Shown one piece after another: positions 8,609-16,403 of a DNA stretch of 40,538 nucleotides. Position 1 is the stretch's first letter. The number at the start of each line of letters is the position of its first letter. The notes beneath the pieces are model-generated. The model saw nothing but the letters and a program-made list of their open reading frames with translations, did no database searches and was not told the DNA's origin. Position numbers and translations under genes: made by a program. Source of the stretch: Alphaproteobacteria bacterium (GTDB lineage Bacteria; Pseudomonadota; Alphaproteobacteria; Rhodospirillales; Rhodospirillaceae); assembly GCA_012103295.1 (NCBI GenBank), contig WLXB01000018.1, positions 1 through 40,538 of the forward strand. The letters run 5' to 3'.

Positions 8609-8632
8609 CCCGGTTCTCTAAGGAGTTCCGGG
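8609..8632. promoter_or_regulatory. 24-base imperfect palindrome upstream of the threonine dehydratase
   Basis: CCCGG-tt-CTC-taag-GAG-tt-CCGGG is a symmetric dyad: five- and three-base arms separated by mismatched TT pairs. It sits in the 302-base intergenic space 8444-8745 between the divergent transporter and dehydratase genes. It could be an operator or an RNA hairpin in the leader. Apart from this and the short frame at 8687, I see nothing convincing in that gap. Confidence 0.3.
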
Positions 8633-8686
8633 CGTTAGCCGTGCGTATGTTCCCTCTCTCTAGTTGTATCAAGGAGACCGTCGATC

Positions 8687-8749
8687 ATGGTCCCTCAAAG
8701 AATAGATTTTCCCGCCGCTGAGCGCGACGCCGTAAAGGTGACATCATGA
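8687..8749 (+). CDS. Possible 20-codon ORF coupled to the threonine dehydratase
   Basis: An ATG at 8687 preceded by AAGGAG opens a 20-codon frame (MVPQRIDFPAAERDAVKVTS). Its TGA overlaps the dehydratase ATG in an ATGA arrangement at 8746-8749. The ribosome site and the exact stop-start overlap are the only evidence. It has one Ile, three Val and one Thr and is not clearly enriched in pathway amino acids, so a classical attenuation leader is doubtful; translational coupling is the simpler reading. Confidence 0.3.
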   Translation: MVPQRIDFPAAERDAVKVTS

Positions 8750-9963
8750 GCATCACTCTCTCCGATGTTCAGACAGCTGCTGATCGCATCAAAGACGGTG
8801 TAGAGCGCACACCATGCCGTGAGTCAGAAGGGTTGTCGCGACGCTTAGGTACAACCGTCGTCGTTAAATATGAAAACCTTCAACACACCGGCGCCTTTAA
8901 AGCCCGCGGTGCCCTGTCTCGTTTAACGACCCTAACAGATGAACAACGCAATCGTGGTGTTGTGGCTATGTCTGCAGGCAATCACGCTCAAGGCGTTGCC
9001 TATCAGGCGCAGCGCCTCGACATCCCAGCAACGATTGTCATGCCTAAGGGCACACCGTTTGTAAAAGTCCGCAAGACCACAGAGTACGGTGCGAACGTTG
9101 AACTCGAGGGTGAGACACTCGAAGACGCCGCGGCTCATGCGCGTGGGCTGTCTGCAGACCAGGGACTGACCTTTATCCACCCCTATGACGATGAAGACGT
9201 AATCGCCGGGCAAGGCACCATTGGTCTGGAAATGATCGAAGATGATCCCGATCTCGATATTCTGGTTATTCCTGTCGGTGGCGGGGGCATGATTGCAGGC
9301 TGCGCGGTTGCCGCCAAAGGATTGAAGTCGAGCATTGAGATCATCGGTGTCGAAGCCGATCTCTATCCATCTCTGACCAATGCGCTCAAACAGGGCCACA
9401 ACCCTTGCGCAGGCTCGACCATAGGAGACGGTATTGCAGTAAGAGCCATCGGTGCAGCACCGTTACCCCTCATTCAAGAACACGTTAAAGATGTCGTCAC
9501 TGTTTCTGAGACAAGCATGGAGCGGGCGGTCTCAATGTTCCTATCACGCGACAAAGTCGTGGCCGAGGGTGCCGGTGCGGCGTCTCTTGCCGCGTTGATT
9601 GAACATCCTGAACTATTTACAGGCCGGCGCGTTGGCCTTGTGCTTTCCGGCGGTAACATCGATGCGCGCATGCTGTCTTCAGTTTTGATGCGCGACCTGG
9701 TGCGTCTCGGCCAAGTGCTGACCCTATCCATCGCCATGCCCGACAAGCCGGGTCAACTCAATGCGGTTGCGGGCATTTGCGCTGATCTTGGGGCAAACGT
9801 TCTTGAAGTGGCCCACACCCGGTTTGCTATGGACTTATCGGCCAGCGCCGCTCGTCTGAATATCACCATCGAAACCCGTGATGAAGCCCACGCGCAATTG
9901 GTGATCGATCGATTGACCGATGCCGGGTTCACGATCCGCATTAAGAATCCGAACGAGCCTTAG
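8746..9963 (+). CDS. ilvA: Threonine ammonia-lyase (PLP-dependent, with ACT domain)
   Basis: This 405-residue fold-type II PLP enzyme would convert L-threonine (or serine) to 2-oxobutyrate (pyruvate) and ammonia. PLP-binding K52 lies in TGAFKARGA, substrate-loop residues in SAGNHAQGVA (76-85), and the phosphate-binding glycines at 178-181 (VGGGGMIAG). A single ACT domain occupies about 328-402 (TLSIAMPDKPGQLNAVAGIC), the regulatory module of many ~400-residue bacterial threonine dehydratases. Length and single ACT domain match the shorter form, not the ~510-residue biosynthetic E. coli IlvA, so the symbol is used loosely. A serine/threonine racemase or 3-hydroxyaspartate dehydratase is a less likely alternative. 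The AAGGTG upstream of the ATG is a fair ribosome site. Confidence 0.92.
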   Translation: MSITLSDVQTAADRIKDGVERTPCRESEGLSRRLGTTVVVKYENLQHTGAFKARGALSRLTTLTDEQRNRGVVAMSAGNHAQGVAYQAQRLDIPATIVMPKGTPFVKVRKTTEYGANVELEGETLEDAAAHARGLSADQGLTFIHPYDDEDVIAGQGTIGLEMIEDDPDLDILVIPVGGGGMIAGCAVAAKGLKSSIEIIGVEADLYPSLTNALKQGHNPCAGSTIGDGIAVRAIGAAPLPLIQEHVKDVVTVSETSMERAVSMFLSRDKVVAEGAGAASLAALIEHPELFTGRRVGLVLSGGNIDARMLSSVLMRDLVRLGQVLTLSIAMPDKPGQLNAVAGICADLGANVLEVAHTRFAMDLSASAARLNITIETRDEAHAQLVIDRLTDAGFTIRIKNPNEP

Positions 9964-9968
9964 CCGTC

Positions 9969-10520
9969 TTACTTCACCAGCTTGCTTACGACTTTGAACT
10001 CGGGCGTACCCGAAACATGCAACCACTCGAATAGCACCATCTCGACATTGACCGGAGTCACGCGATTGTCCTGCAAGCGATCTCGAGCGAGATCAACGCT
10101 ATCTTGGCGGCGAGACGTCGTCGCGTCCATCGCCACATAAACATCAAACCCGGCCTTCTTAAACCCCAACGCTGATTGCAATACACAGACATGCGCTTCG
10201 ATGCCGGCGACCACCATCTGGCGCCGGCCAGCATTGGCGTGATTGGACACGTCAGCAAGAATGTCGGGATCGGCCGAACATGAGAAATGCATTTTCTCAC
10301 GCACAACAGCATCGCCCTTCAGGTTGTCGAGGCGCGCCACGGTCGGACCGAGACCTTTGCGATATTGCTCAGATACTGTGATCGGCACACCCAGCTCAAC
10401 GGCGCCTTGCATCAAAATACTGCAGCGGTCGACCATACGATCGCCCTCATGCATGGCTGGAAGCAAGCGCTCCTGTACGTCGACAATCACAACCTGAGAT
10501 CGCTCGCGATCAAGAATCAC
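9969..10520 (-). CDS. Isochorismatase-family cysteine hydrolase
   Basis: This 183-residue protein has the complete catalytic triad of the isochorismatase-like hydrolases: D14 (VIVDVQE), K76 (REKMHFSC) and C112 (GIEAHVCVLQSA), with the expected cis-peptide neighbourhood. Family members hydrolyse amides such as nicotinamide, carbamoyl compounds or isochorismate; the small size and missing lid insert fit the generic YcaC-like branch better than true isochorismatases. It starts at GTG 10520 with GGAGGT ahead, 4 bases after the stop of the GST gene, so the two are in one operon. It converges with the threonine dehydratase gene, with stop codons 5 bases apart. Confidence 0.9.
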   Translation of the reverse strand: MILDRERSQVVIVDVQERLLPAMHEGDRMVDRCSILMQGAVELGVPITVSEQYRKGLGPTVARLDNLKGDAVVREKMHFSCSADPDILADVSNHANAGRRQMVVAGIEAHVCVLQSALGFKKAGFDVYVAMDATTSRRQDSVDLARDRLQDNRVTPVNVEMVLFEWLHVSGTPEFKVVSKLVK

Positions 10521-10524
10521 TGGG

Positions 10525-11217
10525 CTACCTCCGGTCTACATTTTGATTCTTGAACAAATTTTCAAACGCCTCGTCATCGGGATCACCCAACTTCATAACG
10601 TCTTCGAGCACCGCGCACCCAGCAACGACACTCGGGCGACTGCCAACAGCTTCGCGCCAGCGTTTAACGTTCGGGTACTCATCAATTTCGATCTCATGGA
10701 AGGGGTAGATTTTAACCCAGGGATAGGTCGCCATGTCGGCGATCGAATAATCGCCCGCAAGATACTCGACGTCCCCAAGGCGTTTATCCATCACCCGGTA
10801 AAGGCGTTTGGTTTCTCCCTGGTAGCGATCGATACCGTACTGAATACGCTCCGGCGCATACTGTAAAAAGTGACCGCACTGACCGAACATCGGACCGACG
10901 TTGGCCATCTGGAAAAACAACCATTGAATCGTGTCATAGCGACCCGCTGGGTCCTTGGGAATAAACTTGTTAGTTTTGTCGGCGAGGTACAACAAGATCG
11001 CGCCTGACTCAAACGCTGTGTAGGGTTTACCGCCCGGTCCGTCACTATCAACGATTGCCGGGATTTTATTATTGGGATTAATTTTCAGATAGGCTTCGTC
11101 GAACTGATCACCCTTGAGCATGTCAATGGGATGCACCTCATACTCCAGACCACACTCTTCCAGCATGATGGGAACTTTATGGCCATTCGGCGTTGGCCAG
11201 TAGTACAGATCAATCAT
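10525..11217 (-). CDS. Glutathione S-transferase (Ure2p/YfcG-like)
   Basis: This 230-residue protein has an N-terminal thioredoxin-like domain (1-85) with the TPNGHKV motif (9-15) diagnostic of the YfcG/YghU/Ure2p-like class. There Thr/Asn near the N-terminus replaces catalytic Tyr/Ser/Cys. NNKIPAIV and FESGAILLYLADK form the glutathione gamma-glutamyl site. The C-terminal helical domain (95-215) carries DYSIADMATYPWV, the usual N-capping box. These enzymes often show disulfide reductase or peroxidase activity. GGAAGGA precedes the ATG. Its partner in the operon is the isochorismatase-like hydrolase. Confidence 0.93.
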   Translation of the reverse strand: MIDLYYWPTPNGHKVPIMLEECGLEYEVHPIDMLKGDQFDEAYLKINPNNKIPAIVDSDGPGGKPYTAFESGAILLYLADKTNKFIPKDPAGRYDTIQWLFFQMANVGPMFGQCGHFLQYAPERIQYGIDRYQGETKRLYRVMDKRLGDVEYLAGDYSIADMATYPWVKIYPFHEIEIDEYPNVKRWREAVGSRPSVVAGCAVLEDVMKLGDPDDEAFENLFKNQNVDRR

Positions 11218-11325
11218 TGCGCGTCCTTCCGCTTTGCGTAGCGGGCATTCTAACGGTTCCCACGCTGCTGTCAGCCGCTAACCCGGCTCTTGGCGATGAT
11301 GTGATGCGGCGCTAAAGTTCCATGC

Positions 11326-11580
11326 ATGTCGCAGACAACAAAAAATTCGATGAACCGCAAACGCGTCATCTTATGGATGACCGTCGCCGTTATGATCGTA
11401 CTGCTGGCCATGACGACCGTGTTGCTGGGGGCCCTACCGCCTTGGCCAGTCTGGTTGTTCTTTGCCATTTCCCATGGATTCTTCTGTTCCGTTGTTTGGC
11501 GCACACCGCCCTATCCTGGGCCTCACACCAAGCCGATGGCCGAACCAACGGCCTCACCGCCTGTGGACTTAACCAGCTAG
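11326..11580 (+). CDS. Small two-helix membrane protein, unknown function
   Basis: This 84-residue protein has two hydrophobic segments (about 14-36 and 40-58), a short basic N-terminus and a Pro-rich tail. No motif is recognisable. An internal ATG at 11350 would give a 76-residue version; neither start has a strong ribosome site. Its stop interlocks with that of the convergent CpcT-like gene in the tetranucleotide CTAG (11577-11580), an arrangement seen at other convergent ends in this window, which supports it as a real gene. Confidence 0.55.
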   Translation: MSQTTKNSMNRKRVILWMTVAVMIVLLAMTTVLLGALPPWPVWLFFAISHGFFCSVVWRTPPYPGPHTKPMAEPTASPPVDLTS

Positions 11581-12227
11581 TCTTTCAGCTTATTGAACTC
11601 GTAGCGCGACGTGCCGGGCACTTGGAACACCACCGATTTATCTGGCCTGTAGCCTGCTTCACGATAGGTCATTCTGTTTTCGCTGATGATGATCTCGGAC
11701 CAGAGAGTCATTGTGATTCGCGTGCCTTGCGAGACAATTTCACAGGTGGGTGGGATGCTGGCCAAAAACACCTCTCCTGCACGCATCACAGGCAAAAGAC
11801 AGGTTGCAGGATACGCAATTACGTCATCTCGGGTCATCGCTCGCACCTTATCTGGATCAAGGTGAGCATCACGCCACTGTTCCGGTTCTTTCAACGTGAA
11901 GAAATTCATGGTTATGGCGCCGTCAGACTGGTCAAAAGTCCAAATGCGCTGGCGCTGCAAACGGCCATCCGGGCTCCCGATTGGCCACTGTAGATAGATC
12001 ACGTGATCGCCAAAAGCCGGGATGTCGATTTTACGAAAGATCGGAAACAGTAAATTCGACTCGGCGTCTAGTTCGCCGTCGGTGATCTGTTGTTGGTTCG
12101 AATACTCGCCATTCACCCAACGCAATAGTGTTTCTATTTCCTGGTTAACTTGACTCTGCGCGCTCCCATGGATCGGCAATAGAGAAAGAGCGAGAAGTAC
12201 GGCGACACGCTTTAGATGTTGAGTCAT
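11577..12227 (-). CDS. CpcT/CpeT-family protein, exported
   Basis: This 216-residue protein starts at ATG 12227, where a signal peptide begins (hydrophobic 8-20, likely cleaved after HGSA); the frame extends upstream but those codons look non-coding. The mature part matches the CpcT/CpeT domain: LLRWVNGEYSNQQQ, a central IYLQWPIGSP, then QRQRIWTFDQ and NFFTLKEPEQW. In cyanobacteria the family attaches bilins to phycobiliproteins, but relatives occur in many bacteria without phycobilisomes, where their role is unknown. Here the protein is probably periplasmic. It is divergent from the TRAP binding protein gene, with starts 88 bases apart. Confidence 0.8.
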   Translation of the reverse strand: MTQHLKRVAVLLALSLLPIHGSAQSQVNQEIETLLRWVNGEYSNQQQITDGELDAESNLLFPIFRKIDIPAFGDHVIYLQWPIGSPDGRLQRQRIWTFDQSDGAITMNFFTLKEPEQWRDAHLDPDKVRAMTRDDVIAYPATCLLPVMRAGEVFLASIPPTCEIVSQGTRITMTLWSEIIISENRMTYREAGYRPDKSVVFQVPGTSRYEFNKLKD

Positions 12228-12315
12228 AGGTCTGTATAGCCTCTCAAAAGAATGCCACACTCTAGCCGCTTTCAAGGCAAAGGCTAAGGGAGCACCACCC
12301 ATCGAGGAGAGGCTG

Positions 12316-13317
12316 ATGAGCCGGTTTGTTTTCCTGTTTGCGCTCTTTGCTATTGCGAATCCTGTCGCTGCCGATGACGTTGCCCTAGGCAAAGTCACAG
12401 CGCTGGCTCAGGTTGATTCCCCTTGGGATCGCCACTGGGATTATTTCAAAGCCAAGATCAACGACTCACCGATCGTAGAGATGGAGTATTTCATCCGAGG
12501 GGAAGTTGGCACAGAAGAACAAATGCTGACGGCCTTGCGCCGCAATCGAATTCAAATTGGCGGCATCACCATGTGGGGGCTGGCCGGGATTGTGCCCGAG
12601 TCCGCCGTACCGATGATTCCCTTCCTGTTTGACTCCATAGAAGAAGTCGACTTCGTATTCGACAATTACTTGCAGAGCCTTTTTACGGAATTTCTAGCCG
12701 CGAGGGGGTTAGTGTTTCTCGACTGGTCAGAAGTCGGTTGGAGCAATTTGTACGCTAACAAACCGGTGCTGACACCTGCCGATGCAGACGGCTTGAAAAT
12801 ACGAGGCTCGCCCAATTTTGCAGCCCAAGCCTTCTTACAATCTGTCGGAGCGGATTCGATTCCCTTAGGGACCGCTGATATTGCCCCCGCGCTGCAAACC
12901 GGACTGGTTGATGGCGGCCTGTCGAGTATGGTGTTCTTCTATTATGCACTATCCGGGTTTGCGACTGATGTGACGGAAACACATCAGTCTTACGACCAAG
13001 GCATTCAAATGGCTAACAAGCAGTGGTGGGACAGCTTAACTGCCGAACAACGCAAAGTGATCAAGGGGGCATTTTTTCCAATTGTTCCAGCGCGAGCCGA
13101 CGTCCGGGAGTTGATCAGTGAATTGAGGTCAGATCTTGTTTCCCGTGGACTCAGCGTACACAGCTTGACCGCTAACCAGCGTGCACAGTGGGTAGAAGTC
13201 ACAGCACCCTCCCATCGCGTTATTCTCGACGAAATCGGCGGTCGGGCCGATGACGTGTACGCGGCTATTCAAGCAGGCAAACGAGCCTTTGCCGACCGGT
13301 CCGCGGCCATGGACTAG
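12316..13317 (+). CDS. dctP: TRAP transporter solute-binding protein (DctP), part of the complete TRAP operon
   Basis: This 333-residue protein has a clear signal peptide ending at PVAA and GAGGAGAGG just before the ATG. DctP features are RGEVGTEEQM, MIPFLFDSIEEVDFVFDN, SEVGWSNLYANKPVLTP, R163 in KIRGS (carboxylate-binding arginine), ALQTGLVDGGLSSM and ILDEIGGRADDVYAAI. It is the only binding protein in the window next to permease genes: dctQ and dctM follow in the same direction. It delivers an organic acid to the sodium-driven DctQM complex. The 85-base gap to dctQ holds no obvious terminator. Confidence 0.93.
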   Translation: MSRFVFLFALFAIANPVAADDVALGKVTALAQVDSPWDRHWDYFKAKINDSPIVEMEYFIRGEVGTEEQMLTALRRNRIQIGGITMWGLAGIVPESAVPMIPFLFDSIEEVDFVFDNYLQSLFTEFLAARGLVFLDWSEVGWSNLYANKPVLTPADADGLKIRGSPNFAAQAFLQSVGADSIPLGTADIAPALQTGLVDGGLSSMVFFYYALSGFATDVTETHQSYDQGIQMANKQWWDSLTAEQRKVIKGAFFPIVPARADVRELISELRSDLVSRGLSVHSLTANQRAQWVEVTAPSHRVILDEIGGRADDVYAAIQAGKRAFADRSAAMD

Positions 13318-13402
13318 GGATCGCCGCGCCAGAGCGTCGCGATTCAGAGTTCTAGTTTGCAACCCGGACGGCAGTGGATAAGATGCAGCCCAAGTAATAA
13401 CC

Positions 13403-14002
13403 GTGACAGCGTTTTGGGGACCTGCCTTGCGCACCGCAAAGGCCTTTCTGCACTATCTCCGCATCTTTGAGCAAAGCTTGTGCTTTATCGCCTTCTTGGT
13501 GATGGCGGGGGCACTCATGGGCGACGTTCTGCGCCGCGAGTTCACCGGTTCTGGCTGGTTTGGCGCACCGCAAGTGGGTGTCGTCGGCATGATCGTCGTC
13601 GCTTACATGGGAATTTCTCTGGCGTCAGCCAACGGGTCTCATTTTCGGCCAAAGTTTGCGGACATTGTCCTTCGTCGCTGGGATCGCGTGGCCAATAGAA
13701 TCGGCGAGTTTGGCTTCGCCGCATTTTGCTATTTCATGGCCTACATTGCGTTTGACGTTTCAGTCGAAAGTTACGAGCTAGATGATGTTTCCGCTGTGTT
13801 GCGTTGGCCGATCTGGCCCGTTCAAGGTGTCATCGTCATGGGCTTTGGCCTGGTTGCTATTCGCCATACCCTTTACGGCATATTTATAGACCTACGCCCG
13901 CTGCCACCGGAAGCGGTCGAAGGGGTCGAAATCGCAACTGACACTGGCGCGGAAGGCATCGCAGACAGCCAGCAGGACTTCCAGAAGGAAAACCTGCGAT
14001 GA
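13403..14002 (+). CDS. dctQ: TRAP transporter small permease subunit DctQ
   Basis: This 199-residue membrane protein has four hydrophobic helices (about 24-45, 57-76, 100-120, 135-158) and the DctQ-type pattern of an Arg-Glu pair after helix 1 (DVLRREFTGSGWFGA) and a long acidic cytoplasmic tail. It pairs with DctM in the cytoplasmic membrane. The start is GTG at 13403; its TGA overlaps the dctM ATG (ATGA at 13999-14002), so the subunits are translationally coupled. Confidence 0.9.
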   Translation: MTAFWGPALRTAKAFLHYLRIFEQSLCFIAFLVMAGALMGDVLRREFTGSGWFGAPQVGVVGMIVVAYMGISLASANGSHFRPKFADIVLRRWDRVANRIGEFGFAAFCYFMAYIAFDVSVESYELDDVSAVLRWPIWPVQGVIVMGFGLVAIRHTLYGIFIDLRPLPPEAVEGVEIATDTGAEGIADSQQDFQKENLR

Positions 14003-15312
14003 ACGGGTTGCTACTCGCAGTCATTCTGATCAGCCTCTTGATTCTGCGGATGAACATCATCGTCATCCTCGGGGTCGCGACGTTCTGGGCCTATTACTTC
14101 TGGGGCGGCGGCGAATTGATGAACGTCGTCTACGATATGTGGGATGCGTCCAACCGAGAGGTTCTGCTCTCAATTCCACTGTACATCCTGGCCGGCTCGA
14201 TCATGTCTCAGGGCTCCATCGCCGAACGCTTAATTCTGTTGATGCGATCTCTGACTAAACCCATTCCCGGCGGTTTAGCCATTGCAGGACTTTTGTCCTG
14301 CGGTGTGTTCGCAGCGATCTCAGGGTCCTCTGCGGTGACGCTGCTCGCGGTTGGCTCGATCATGTATCCGGCACTCATCCAGGAAGGGTACTCCCGGCCC
14401 TTCTCCATTGGCATGCTGTGCGCCGGCGGCACCCTCGGCATCATCATCCCGCCATCGATCCCTCTTATTCTGTACGGCGTGATGACCCAGAAATCGATCG
14501 CCGACCTGTTCCTCGCCGGGACCGGGCCCGCGGCCTTACTCCTAATTGTACTGAGTCTCTACGCCATGACGGTGAATTGGTCTCATCGCGGAGAGATATG
14601 GGACGGCCGTGAAATCTGGCGCACGCTAAAGGGGGCGATCTTCGCCCTTATGACCCCTGTGGTCATTCTTGGCGGCATTTACTCGGGTTATTTCACACCA
14701 ACGGAATCGGCTTCGGTTGCGGTCCTCACCGCGCTTGCGGTTGAAGTTTTTGCGCACAAGCGTGGATTCGTAAATATCGTAACCGGTCGCTTCGCCGATC
14801 TTTGGATTACGATCAAAGAAGCAGGCGTGTTGGTTTGGCGCGTCGTGGGTGACACCTCGACACTGATGGGCAGCTTGTTCCCCATCCTCGCCATCGCGCT
14901 CTCACTGAATGTGTTTATGACCTACGAGCAGGTTCCGGGCCGCATCGTTGAAGCCATGACCTTGTTCATCGATTCGAAATTGCTGTTCCTGCTGATGACC
15001 AACTTACTACTGTTGGCGGTCGGTCTCTTCCTTGACATCGGCGCGGCAATCTTAATCTTGAGCCCGCTTTTGCCGCCGATGGCCGCGGACTACGGCATGG
15101 ATATGATCCATTTCGGCATCATGATGATCGTCAACCTGGAAATCGGCTACCTCACCCCACCTATGGGTCTCAATATCATTATCGCCATGGGCGCATTCCG
15201 AGAAGACTTCCTAACCATCATCAAGGGGGTCATCCCGTTTATAATTTTGATGTTGCTTTGCCTGGTCGTCGTAATGTTTGTGCCATCGCTATCTCTGTTC
15301 CTCATTAGCTGA
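13999..15312 (+). CDS. dctM: TRAP transporter large permease subunit DctM
   Basis: This 437-residue protein has about 12-13 transmembrane helices and characteristic DctM sequences: LLSIPLYILAGSIMSQG, FAAISGSSAVTLLAVG, GTLGIIIPPSIPLILYG, YSGYFTPTESASVAV and LEIGYLTPPMGLNI. The two helical-hairpin motifs carrying SGSSA and TPTES mark the ion- and substrate-conducting elevator core. Driven by the sodium gradient, it takes substrate from the DctP protein. The start overlaps the dctQ stop by four bases; a methyltransferase gene follows 4 bases after its own stop. Confidence 0.95.
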   Translation: MNGLLLAVILISLLILRMNIIVILGVATFWAYYFWGGGELMNVVYDMWDASNREVLLSIPLYILAGSIMSQGSIAERLILLMRSLTKPIPGGLAIAGLLSCGVFAAISGSSAVTLLAVGSIMYPALIQEGYSRPFSIGMLCAGGTLGIIIPPSIPLILYGVMTQKSIADLFLAGTGPAALLLIVLSLYAMTVNWSHRGEIWDGREIWRTLKGAIFALMTPVVILGGIYSGYFTPTESASVAVLTALAVEVFAHKRGFVNIVTGRFADLWITIKEAGVLVWRVVGDTSTLMGSLFPILAIALSLNVFMTYEQVPGRIVEAMTLFIDSKLLFLLMTNLLLLAVGLFLDIGAAILILSPLLPPMAADYGMDMIHFGIMMIVNLEIGYLTPPMGLNIIIAMGAFREDFLTIIKGVIPFIILMLLCLVVVMFVPSLSLFLIS

Positions 15313-15316
15313 GCCA

Positions 15317-16066
15317 ATGGTCATGTCCACGGCCGACATTCAAACAAAAGTGGACGCGTTCGATTTTTGGTATCACCGAATTGAGTTGCCCAACGGTATT
15401 ACTACACCGGGCTGGGCTCCACTATCCGCCGAGATGTATGGCATCCCAGGTGACCTCACGGGCAAGCGCGTGCTTGATGTCGGAGCTTGGGACGGATACT
15501 GGACCTTTGAAGCCCTAAAGCGAGGCGCAGCGGAAGTTGTTGCTGTTGACGATTTCTCAGATCACCTGGGCGGTGAAGGCGTTGCACGGACCGCCTGGGA
15601 CACCTTTGACATTTGTCGTGACGCATTAGGTTACGATGAGACGGTATGCAAGCGCAGGGAAATGACTGTCTACGATGTATCACCTGAGCGACTTGGGACC
15701 TTCGACGTCGTTTTCTTTTTTGGAACGCTCTACCATCTCCGATACCCACTCCTTGCCTTAGATAAGCTATCGGCTGTTTGCCGAGATTCAATCTTTGTGG
15801 AAAGTGCAATCCTCGACGATTACAGCCCTTATAACGGCGGTCTTAATCACGGATATCCAGGCAAACAGATGGTCGTGGAGTTCTATCCGGCCAGCAATTA
15901 CGGCGGAAATGCAACAAATTGGTGGGCACCAACTTTGAATTGTCTAGGCAACATGGTTGCAGCAGCCGGGTTCAGGAACCTCAAAGCGTGGAAGCTAACA
16001 GAAGAACCTGCAAAGGTTTCGGAATGCCGGGGCTTTGTTGCAGCGTCCAAAGCAGAGTCCGTTTAA
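15317..16066 (+). CDS. CmoB-like SAM-dependent methyltransferase (DUF1698 type)
   Basis: This 249-residue protein has the class I methyltransferase fold: VLDVGAWDGYW (52-62) as motif I, AVDDF as the acidic loop, FDVVFFFGTLYHLRYPLLAL as motifs IV-V. The YHLRYP-type stretch and N-terminal DFWYHRIELPNG are typical of the tRNA-U34-methyltransferase-like (CmoB/DUF1698) group. Genome databases call many such proteins tRNA modifiers although their substrates are usually other small molecules. ATG 15317 lies 4 bases past the dctM stop (ATG 15323 is an alternative), making it the last gene of the TRAP operon. It abuts the convergent DUF1330 gene with no spacer. Confidence 0.85.
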   Translation: MVMSTADIQTKVDAFDFWYHRIELPNGITTPGWAPLSAEMYGIPGDLTGKRVLDVGAWDGYWTFEALKRGAAEVVAVDDFSDHLGGEGVARTAWDTFDICRDALGYDETVCKRREMTVYDVSPERLGTFDVVFFFGTLYHLRYPLLALDKLSAVCRDSIFVESAILDDYSPYNGGLNHGYPGKQMVVEFYPASNYGGNATNWWAPTLNCLGNMVAAAGFRNLKAWKLTEEPAKVSECRGFVAASKAESV

Positions 16067-16363
16067 TCAAACGCCGGGCACAACGCAGACATCAAGTGTG
16101 CCAGACTCAAGACGATAGCCCTTACCTTCCTGATATTTCTCTGACGCAATATATTGTTGATAAGCCTCAAGGGATGGATATTCAAAAATTACGACCCGAC
16201 CTTCACTGAACTGATCGCCTTCAATAATTGTCTTTTCGTCCGGCCCGCCGGCGCCAATTAACTTGCCGCCAAATTGCTCTGCCAGCCCCGCGACAGTTTC
16301 TGCGTATTTCTTAAATCCTGCTGGGTCTGTCACCCGAGCTTGGCCAATAACGTAGACGGTCAT
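16067..16363 (-). CDS. DUF1330 family protein
   Basis: This 98-residue ferredoxin-like alpha/beta protein carries the family features YVIGQARVTDPAGFKKYAE, a GGKLIGAGG strand-turn and RVVIFEYPSLEAYQQYI. DUF1330 proteins are dimeric alpha-beta barrels related to small monooxygenases and isomerases; no activity is established. AGGAGA precedes the ATG. It lies downstream of the two tandem MDR reductases on the same strand, 40 bases after the nearer one, so it may belong to their operon. Confidence 0.88.
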   Translation of the reverse strand: MTVYVIGQARVTDPAGFKKYAETVAGLAEQFGGKLIGAGGPDEKTIIEGDQFSEGRVVIFEYPSLEAYQQYIASEKYQEGKGYRLESGTLDVCVVPGV

Positions 16364-16403
16364 AACGTTTCTCCTGATTTGTAGAATTTAAATACGGATA
16401 CGG

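Noticed and set aside
8216-8638. 140-codon rightward frame over the transporter start and intergenic space
   Set aside because: Mostly antisense to the DMT transporter, with His/Arg-rich composition and no motif.
9474-9746. Minus-strand open frame inside the threonine dehydratase gene
   Set aside because: Shadow frame; the plus-strand protein is complete and conserved.
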